This document shows, in pieces, positions 6,329 through 9,864 of a DNA stretch of 9,864 bases. The stretch is from Candidatus Faecalibacterium faecipullorum. GTDB lineage: Bacteria; Bacillota; Clostridia; Oscillospirales; Ruminococcaceae. The stretch lies in NCBI GenBank assembly GCA_019118985.1, contig DWXX01000126.1:1-9864 (forward strand). Direction: 5' to 3'. The stretch's first letter is position 1. Every line of letters begins with the position of its first letter. The notes under the pieces were generated by a model. The model did no database searches. It was not told the origin of the DNA and worked only from the letters and a program-made list of their open reading frames with translations. A program made the position numbers and the translations under genes.

Positions 6329-7672
6329 TCAGCCGTTGGCCAGCTGATACTCGGCGGCCCAGTTGTCCACAAAGGCGCTGACCACGTCGTCCCAGCTGCC
6401 GGTGCCGGCGGCGTAGGCGGTCAGGGCGCTGCCCAGCATGTTTTTCCACTCCTCGCTGGGCATGGTGGAGAAGCACCAGTCCACCGGGGTCTTGCCGGCG
6501 GCGACGTACTCGTCCGAGATGGCGTTCAGGGGGTTGGTGGGGGCCTTCGCGCCCTTGAAGGGGATGACGAAGCCCATGTCGTCGGCCATGGCGGCGGTGC
6601 CCTCCTCGCTGGTGACGCACCAGTAGACAAAGTCGAGGGTGGCCTGGATGTCCTCTTCGCTGGACATGTTGTTGACGCACCAGTAGTTCTCCGAGCCGGT
6701 GCACAGGCCCTGGTTCTCCTCGCCGTCGACGCCGATGTAGATGGGCAGCATGCCGAGGTTGTCGTCGCCCAGGTCCTTGATGTCGGTGTAGGCCCAGGTG
6801 CCGTTCTGATAGAAGACGGCCTGCTTGTTGACGAACTCGGCCACCGCGTCGTTGCCGGTCTTGCTGGCAAGGACGGTGGGCTCGCAGGTGGAGTCGGTGA
6901 TGTACAGATCGAAGATCTGCTTGTAGTTGTCGAGGTAGGTGCCCTTGATGGCGTCGGTCGAGCTGATGCCGTCGGCCTTGTACTCATAGTAGATGGGCAG
7001 GTTGGCCAGGTGGGTCTTGTACCGCCAGTCGGAGGAGGAATCCATGCCGGCGGAGGTGAAGGCGCCCAGCACGCCCAGCTCGTCCTTGCGGGCCTGGATG
7101 TCGTCGGCCACCGCCTTCAGGCTGGCAAAGTCGGTGATGTCGTCCTGGGTGTAGCCGGCGGCGGTGAGCAGCTCCTTGTTGTAGATGATGCCGTAGGTCT
7201 CGATGACGTAGGCGATGGCGGGGACGGCGTCGCCGTCCTTCAGCACGAAGGAATCGCTGGTCACCTCGCCGTACAGCTTCGAGCCGGACAGGTCGTAGCA
7301 GTAGTCCTTCCAGTTGGCCAGGCCGACCGGGCCGTTGACCTGGAAGAGGGTGGGGGCCTCGCTCTTTTCCATCTCGCTCATCAGGGTGGTCTCATACTGG
7401 TTGGAGGCGGCGGTCACCACGGTGACGGGCACGCCGGTCTGCTCGGTGTAGACGGCGGCCAGGTTCTGCCATGCCTCGTCCTGCTCGGGCTTGAAGTTGA
7501 GGAAGTAGACCTTGCCTGCCGCGGCGGGGGCGGCGCTGCTGGACGCGCTGCCGGAAGCAGCGGTGGAAGCGGCGGTCGAGCTGCTGGAAGAACCACAGGC
7601 GGCCAGGACGCCGGCGGCGGACACCGCACCGGCGGCCTTCAGGAAGTTGCGGCGGGAAATCATCTTTTTCAT
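6329..7672 (-). CDS. Sugar-binding lipoprotein of ABC transporter (family 1 extracellular)
   Basis: A 447-aa solute-binding protein, anchored outside the membrane, that delivers sugar to the two permeases. The signal peptide has a twin-arginine-like SRRNFLK at 6-12 and a lipobox VLAAC with Cys26 as the lipidated residue. A Ser/Ala-rich linker follows (about 27-53), then the mature lobe. Family features include the early strand KVYFLNFKPEQDEAWQNLA, YGIIYNKELL in the first third (near 160-170) and a late FVYWCVTSEEGTAAM segment. Several Trp and Tyr residues in the second half suit sugar stacking. Length is normal. The start at 7672 has AAGGAG upstream. It follows the repressor gene by 86 bases with no promoter that I can recognise between them, so it is probably transcribed from the repressor promoter. 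Ligand specificity is inferred from malQ only; other gluco-oligosaccharides are possible. Confidence 0.92.
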   Translation of the reverse strand: MKKMISRRNFLKAAGAVSAAGVLAACGSSSSSTAASTAASGSASSSAAPAAAGKVYFLNFKPEQDEAWQNLAAVYTEQTGVPVTVVTAASNQYETTLMSEMEKSEAPTLFQVNGPVGLANWKDYCYDLSGSKLYGEVTSDSFVLKDGDAVPAIAYVIETYGIIYNKELLTAAGYTQDDITDFASLKAVADDIQARKDELGVLGAFTSAGMDSSSDWRYKTHLANLPIYYEYKADGISSTDAIKGTYLDNYKQIFDLYITDSTCEPTVLASKTGNDAVAEFVNKQAVFYQNGTWAYTDIKDLGDDNLGMLPIYIGVDGEENQGLCTGSENYWCVNNMSSEEDIQATLDFVYWCVTSEEGTAAMADDMGFVIPFKGAKAPTNPLNAISDEYVAAGKTPVDWCFSTMPSEEWKNMLGSALTAYAAGTGSWDDVVSAFVDNWAAEYQLANG

Positions 7673-7723
7673 AGTAACTTCTCCTTCTTATGCTTGCTTT
7701 GGATGTGCTTGGGTATCTGTCAG

Positions 7724-7743
7724 ACCCGCCCGTCACGGCGGGT
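7724..7743 (-). other. Intercistronic hairpin between repressor and binding-protein genes
   Basis: ACCCGCC (7724-7730) pairs with GGCGGGT (7737-7743) around a 6-base loop, 15 bases after the repressor stop. No U-run follows on the minus strand, so it is not a complete terminator. It may weaken read-through or mark an RNA processing site separating the low-level repressor message from the abundant binding-protein message. Confidence 0.5.
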
Positions 7744-7758
7744 GAGAGGCAAATGGAT

Positions 7759-8772
7759 TCACGCCGCGCCGCCGCGGGGCGGGCGGATGCTTTCCCCCTC
7801 CTGCAAGGTGGGGGAGAGGACGATGGTCTGGGCCGGCGCGCCGTGCTCGATCTGCCGGATGAGCAGCTCGACGGCCCGCAGGGCCATCTCGCCGGTGGGC
7901 TGCACCATCGACGCCAAAGCCGGCACGCAGTAGCGGCTCATGGCGATGCCGTCGAAGCCGATCACCGACACGTCCCCCGGCACCTTGTACCCGGCCGAGG
8001 CCAGGGCCCGGATGGCCCCGATGGCGATGACGTCGCTCATGGCAAAGACGGCGGTGAACTGCGCCCGCCGGGCCAGCAGGCTGTTCATGGTGTTGTAGGC
8101 CGACTCAAAGCTGTAGCTGGACAGCCCGTACAGCCGCGGGTCAAAGACAAGGCCGTTGTCCTCCATGGCCTGCTGTGCGCCGAGGCGGCGCATCCGGCTG
8201 GGGTAGCTGGTGGCCGGCCCGCCGACCACGCAGATCTGCCGGTGGCCCTGGGCGATCAGGCAGGTGACCGCCTGGTAGGCCGCCGCCCGGTCGTCCACCC
8301 CCACCATCGACAGGTTGGGGAAGTCCAGCTCGTCGGTGACGACGGTGGCAAGGACGGCGGGGACGGTGATCTGGTCGAAGCTGCGGCGGAAATTCTCGAC
8401 GCTGCCCCCCAGGAAGATCATCCCCTTGGGCTTGATCTCCCGCAGGATGCGGCCGGCGGCTTCCATCTCGTTGGCGTCCTCGTCAAGGTAGGAGACGATG
8501 CCGCTGTAGCCGTACAGCCCCACCACCTGCTGCAGCTGGACCAGGAAATCGGCGAAGAACATATTCTGGGTGCCCTTGACCACAAAGACCACGCTGCGGG
8601 ACTGCTGGATCTTGAGCTGCCGCGCGTTGGAGTTGGGGACAAAGCCCACCTGCCGCATGATCTCGAGGACATGCTCCTTGGTCTCGGGGCGGACGTCGGG
8701 CCGGTCGTTGATGACCCGTGAGATGGTGCTGACCGAGCAGCCGCTGATCCGCGCGATATCCTTGATGGTCAT
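7759..8772 (-). CDS. LacI-family transcriptional repressor of the glucan operon
   Basis: A 337-aa DNA-binding regulator. The N-terminal helix-turn-helix is at residues 3-22 (TIKDIARISGCSVSTISRVI), followed by the hinge around NSNARQLKIQQS (47-58). The periplasmic-binding-protein-like effector domain covers about 60-328, with typical segments such as MSDVIAIGAIRAL near 245-257 and DVSVIGFDG at 267-275. The start at 8772 is where the family normally begins (MTIKDIA) and has GAAAGGAG upstream; an in-frame ATG at 8820 would add 16 residues unlike the family. The gene is first in an operon with binding protein, permeases and malQ, so it most likely senses an imported glucan or its breakdown product. 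Tandem operator-like repeats (8871-8894) just downstream of its own promoter suggest autorepression. The effector is unknown. Confidence 0.94.
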   Translation of the reverse strand: MTIKDIARISGCSVSTISRVINDRPDVRPETKEHVLEIMRQVGFVPNSNARQLKIQQSRSVVFVVKGTQNMFFADFLVQLQQVVGLYGYSGIVSYLDEDANEMEAAGRILREIKPKGMIFLGGSVENFRRSFDQITVPAVLATVVTDELDFPNLSMVGVDDRAAAYQAVTCLIAQGHRQICVVGGPATSYPSRMRRLGAQQAMEDNGLVFDPRLYGLSSYSFESAYNTMNSLLARRAQFTAVFAMSDVIAIGAIRALASAGYKVPGDVSVIGFDGIAMSRYCVPALASMVQPTGEMALRAVELLIRQIEHGAPAQTIVLSPTLQEGESIRPPRGGAA

Positions 8773-8799
8773 GGGGCGGCCGCTCCTTTCGTGCCTTTT

Positions 8800-8856
8800 T
8801 TGCGCGCAATTCTTGCGCAATTTGGCGCATATCCTGCGCCGGCGTGCCCCGCCGGC
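8800..8856 (-). other. Structured leader of the repressor operon
   Basis: Three short hairpins lie in series in the untranslated leader. They are GCCGGC/GCCGGC (8838-8843 with 8851-8856), GGCGCA/TGCGCC (8824-8829 with 8835-8840) and TTGCGC/GCGCAA (8800-8805 with 8815-8820). The first two share bases 8838-8840, so they cannot form together in full. A perfect TTGCGCAA palindrome sits at 8813-8820. No terminator U-run follows. I recognise no named riboswitch. Confidence 0.45.
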
Positions 8857-8870
8857 TTGTCTGCACCACC

Positions 8871-8894
8871 GGAACCGTTCGCGGAAACGTTCCC
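8871..8894. promoter_or_regulatory. Tandem operator-like repeats for the LacI-type repressor
   Basis: GGAACCGTTC (8871-8880) is repeated as GGAAACGTTC (8883-8892), 12 bases apart. The second copy is the core of a near-palindrome CGGAAACGTTCCCG with a central CG and one mismatched pair, the architecture expected of LacI-family operators. The pair covers roughly the first 25 transcribed bases of the operon, so a bound repressor would block it. The link to this repressor is inferred from position and symmetry. Confidence 0.6.
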
Positions 8895-8903
8895 GACGCC
8901 ATC

Positions 8904-8932
8904 ATTATGGCACACATCACCAAAAAAAGCAA
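8904..8932 (-). promoter_or_regulatory. Promoter of the LacI-binding protein-permease-malQ operon
   Basis: On the minus strand TTGCTT (8932-8927) and CATAAT (8909-8904) are 17 bases apart, a good housekeeping promoter. The predicted start is near 8897, about 125 bases before the repressor start codon. I find no equally good promoter between the repressor and malQ, so this one probably serves all five genes. Confidence 0.75.
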
Positions 8933-9168
8933 GGTCAAAACCGCAACTTTGTAGCTTTGCCCAAACCGCCGCACCGCCTTTGTGCAGGTTGGGATGACGT
9001 CAAAGCGGAACTTCTGCAACTTCTGAAAATTACCGGGAATCACACGAAACTTTCACACCACCGCCCAAAACCAGAACATTCCATTGCCAAAAAGGAAAAG
9101 CCAGTCCGGCAAAGTATACTTTTCGGAACTTGGCCCCAAAACGGGAAATTTAAGGAGGAAAACGTCGT
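8933..9168 (+). promoter_or_regulatory. Divergent intergenic region upstream of the lipoprotein genes
   Basis: This is the plus-strand half of the 396-base divergent gap (8773-9168). TATACT (9115-9120) is a fair -10 for the lipoprotein gene, but no matching -35 is visible 17 bases upstream, so it may need an activator or another sigma factor. AAGGAGG at 9152-9158 is the ribosome binding site. A 9-base tandem repeat (GAACTTCTG, CAACTTCTG at 9008-9025) is present. No gene or structured RNA is supported here. Confidence 0.4.
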
Positions 9169-9774
9169 ATGCGCGCGAAAAAATTCCTTGCCCTGCTCTT
9201 GTCAGGCATGGTTTTGGCCGGCTGCCTGTCCGGCTGCAATAGAACGATCATTGAGCATCAGTTTCATACGGATACAGAGTATATAGAAACGATCGTTGAA
9301 AACAGTGGCATGAACGGGGCCGAAAAATTGACAGGTTTATTTTGGACTCAGGGAATTATATTTGATTTTGATTTTATAGTTCAACCAGGTGTAGTAAGTG
9401 ACCCAGGTGACGACTCCATCTTTAACTCAAAGTATGAACTGGAAACCACCCCCATAGAAGATAATGATATTTACTGGTTCTATATATTTCAAACTGATCG
9501 CAATGCAAGCGTTAAATACGATGATGATAAGGACAGCTGGAGGTCCACTTTGACAAGAGTAATAAAATGTGATGATATTTCAGATATGACGTCCGCGTGG
9601 CTGGTATACGCCAACAGCGTGCATGAGGCTTTGGTGAACTATTTAAATAAACACTCCGACGACTGGAAGTGGGAAAACTTCTTCGATGAGGGAATTACTT
9701 TGGATGGGGGTATTGTAAATATAAGTTCAGACCCAACAAATCCAGAGTTCTATGCGATTTTTTCGCTTGGTTAA
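9169..9774 (+). CDS. Putative lipoprotein of unknown function
   Basis: A 201-aa protein with a lipoprotein signal peptide: MRAKK, a hydrophobic core, then lipobox VLAGC with Cys19. A second LSGC at Cys23 is an alternative. The mature part is acidic, rich in Asp and aromatic residues, with DFDFIVQP, NDIYWFYIFQTD and a C-terminal strand region with DGGIVNIS. No enzyme motif or named family is recognisable; it probably folds as a small surface domain. The start at 9169 has AAGGAGG ten bases upstream. The body is visibly AT-richer than every minus-strand gene here and uses codons such as TTA, ATA and GAT freely, while the first 25 codons are GC-rich like the rest. This suggests recent acquisition or low expression. 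Another gene with a very similar signal peptide follows after 24 bases, so the two are probably one operon. Confidence 0.8.
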   Translation: MRAKKFLALLLSGMVLAGCLSGCNRTIIEHQFHTDTEYIETIVENSGMNGAEKLTGLFWTQGIIFDFDFIVQPGVVSDPGDDSIFNSKYELETTPIEDNDIYWFYIFQTDRNASVKYDDDKDSWRSTLTRVIKCDDISDMTSAWLVYANSVHEALVNYLNKHSDDWKWENFFDEGITLDGGIVNISSDPTNPEFYAIFSLG

Positions 9775-9798
9775 TCTCTCGTAAACGGAGGCCCTCCG

Positions 9799-9864
9799 AT
9801 GAAACTTAAAAAGTACATAACCTTATTATTATCCGCCCTGATGCTTATGTGCGTACTGGCCGGG
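9799..9864 (+). CDS. Putative lipoprotein (N-terminus only, runs off the right edge)
   Basis: Only 22 codons are present: MKLKK, a Leu-rich hydrophobic core and VLAG at the very end, where a lipobox Cys would be codon 23, just outside the window. ACGGAGG (9785-9791) is the ribosome binding site, seven bases before the ATG at 9799. It sits 24 bases after the previous lipoprotein stop. The signal peptide resembles that of the neighbour, so a tandem paralogue is possible but cannot be tested here. Confidence 0.65.
   Translation, partial: MKLKKYITLLLSALMLMCVLAG

Noticed and set aside
6227..7933. 568-codon open frame on the plus strand
   Set aside because: Antisense to the binding-protein gene; Gly/Val-rich low-complexity translation without motifs, and it crosses the terminator hairpin and the intergenic gap.
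7690..8721. 343-codon open frame on the plus strand
   Set aside because: Antisense to the LacI-family gene; no recognisable domain, and composition is typical of a reverse-strand shadow.
8773..8820. N-terminal extension of the LacI-type repressor to an ATG at 8820
   Set aside because: LacI-family proteins normally begin at the MxTIKDIA segment, and the ribosome binding site lies within the proposed extension.

Overview
The window looks like chromosome of a GC-rich, gut-type Firmicute of the Ruminococcaceae/Oscillospiraceae kind (Faecalibacterium, Gemmiger or Subdoligranulum-like). This is inferred from GC-rich third codon positions combined with strong AGGAGG ribosome binding sites, low-GC-Firmicute-style -35/-10 promoters, lipoprotein signal peptides, a Firmicute-type GalT, and a sugar ABC operon that has no ATPase gene of its own. 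The exact genus is not proven.

Layout, left to right. (1) 1-1646, minus strand: galK followed by the 5' end of galT, overlapping by 4 bases (GTGA). This is the Leloir route of galactose use. (2) 1882-2788, minus strand: a self-contained two-gene unit with a near-consensus promoter (2760-2788) and a terminator (1878-1911). Its genes encode 148-aa and 87-aa hydrophobic proteins of unknown function. Both begin with the same 19-residue segment, which runs from a shared MPAHYA to a Gly-Gly and fits the double-glycine leader consensus of exported peptides. (3) 2948-8932, minus strand: a regulator-first glucan operon. A LacI-family repressor is followed by a lipoprotein sugar-binding protein, two MalF/MalG-type permeases and a GH77 4-alpha-glucanotransferase. 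It appears to be driven by one promoter (8904-8932) with tandem operator-like repeats just downstream, and it ends in a 14-bp-stem terminator. A second strong terminator-like hairpin lies inside the operon between the binding protein and the permeases, and probably sets their ratio. (4) 9169-9864, plus strand: a visibly AT-richer unit with one complete lipoprotein gene of unknown function and the first 22 codons of another.

The coherent picture is uptake and processing of malto-oligosaccharide-like glucans, with MalQ trimming or rearranging the imported chains, next to a galactose locus. The ATPase presumably comes from a shared MsmK/MsiK-type subunit elsewhere. The least explained part, and the best candidate for something new, is the pair of leader-sharing small membrane or exported proteins between the two sugar loci.
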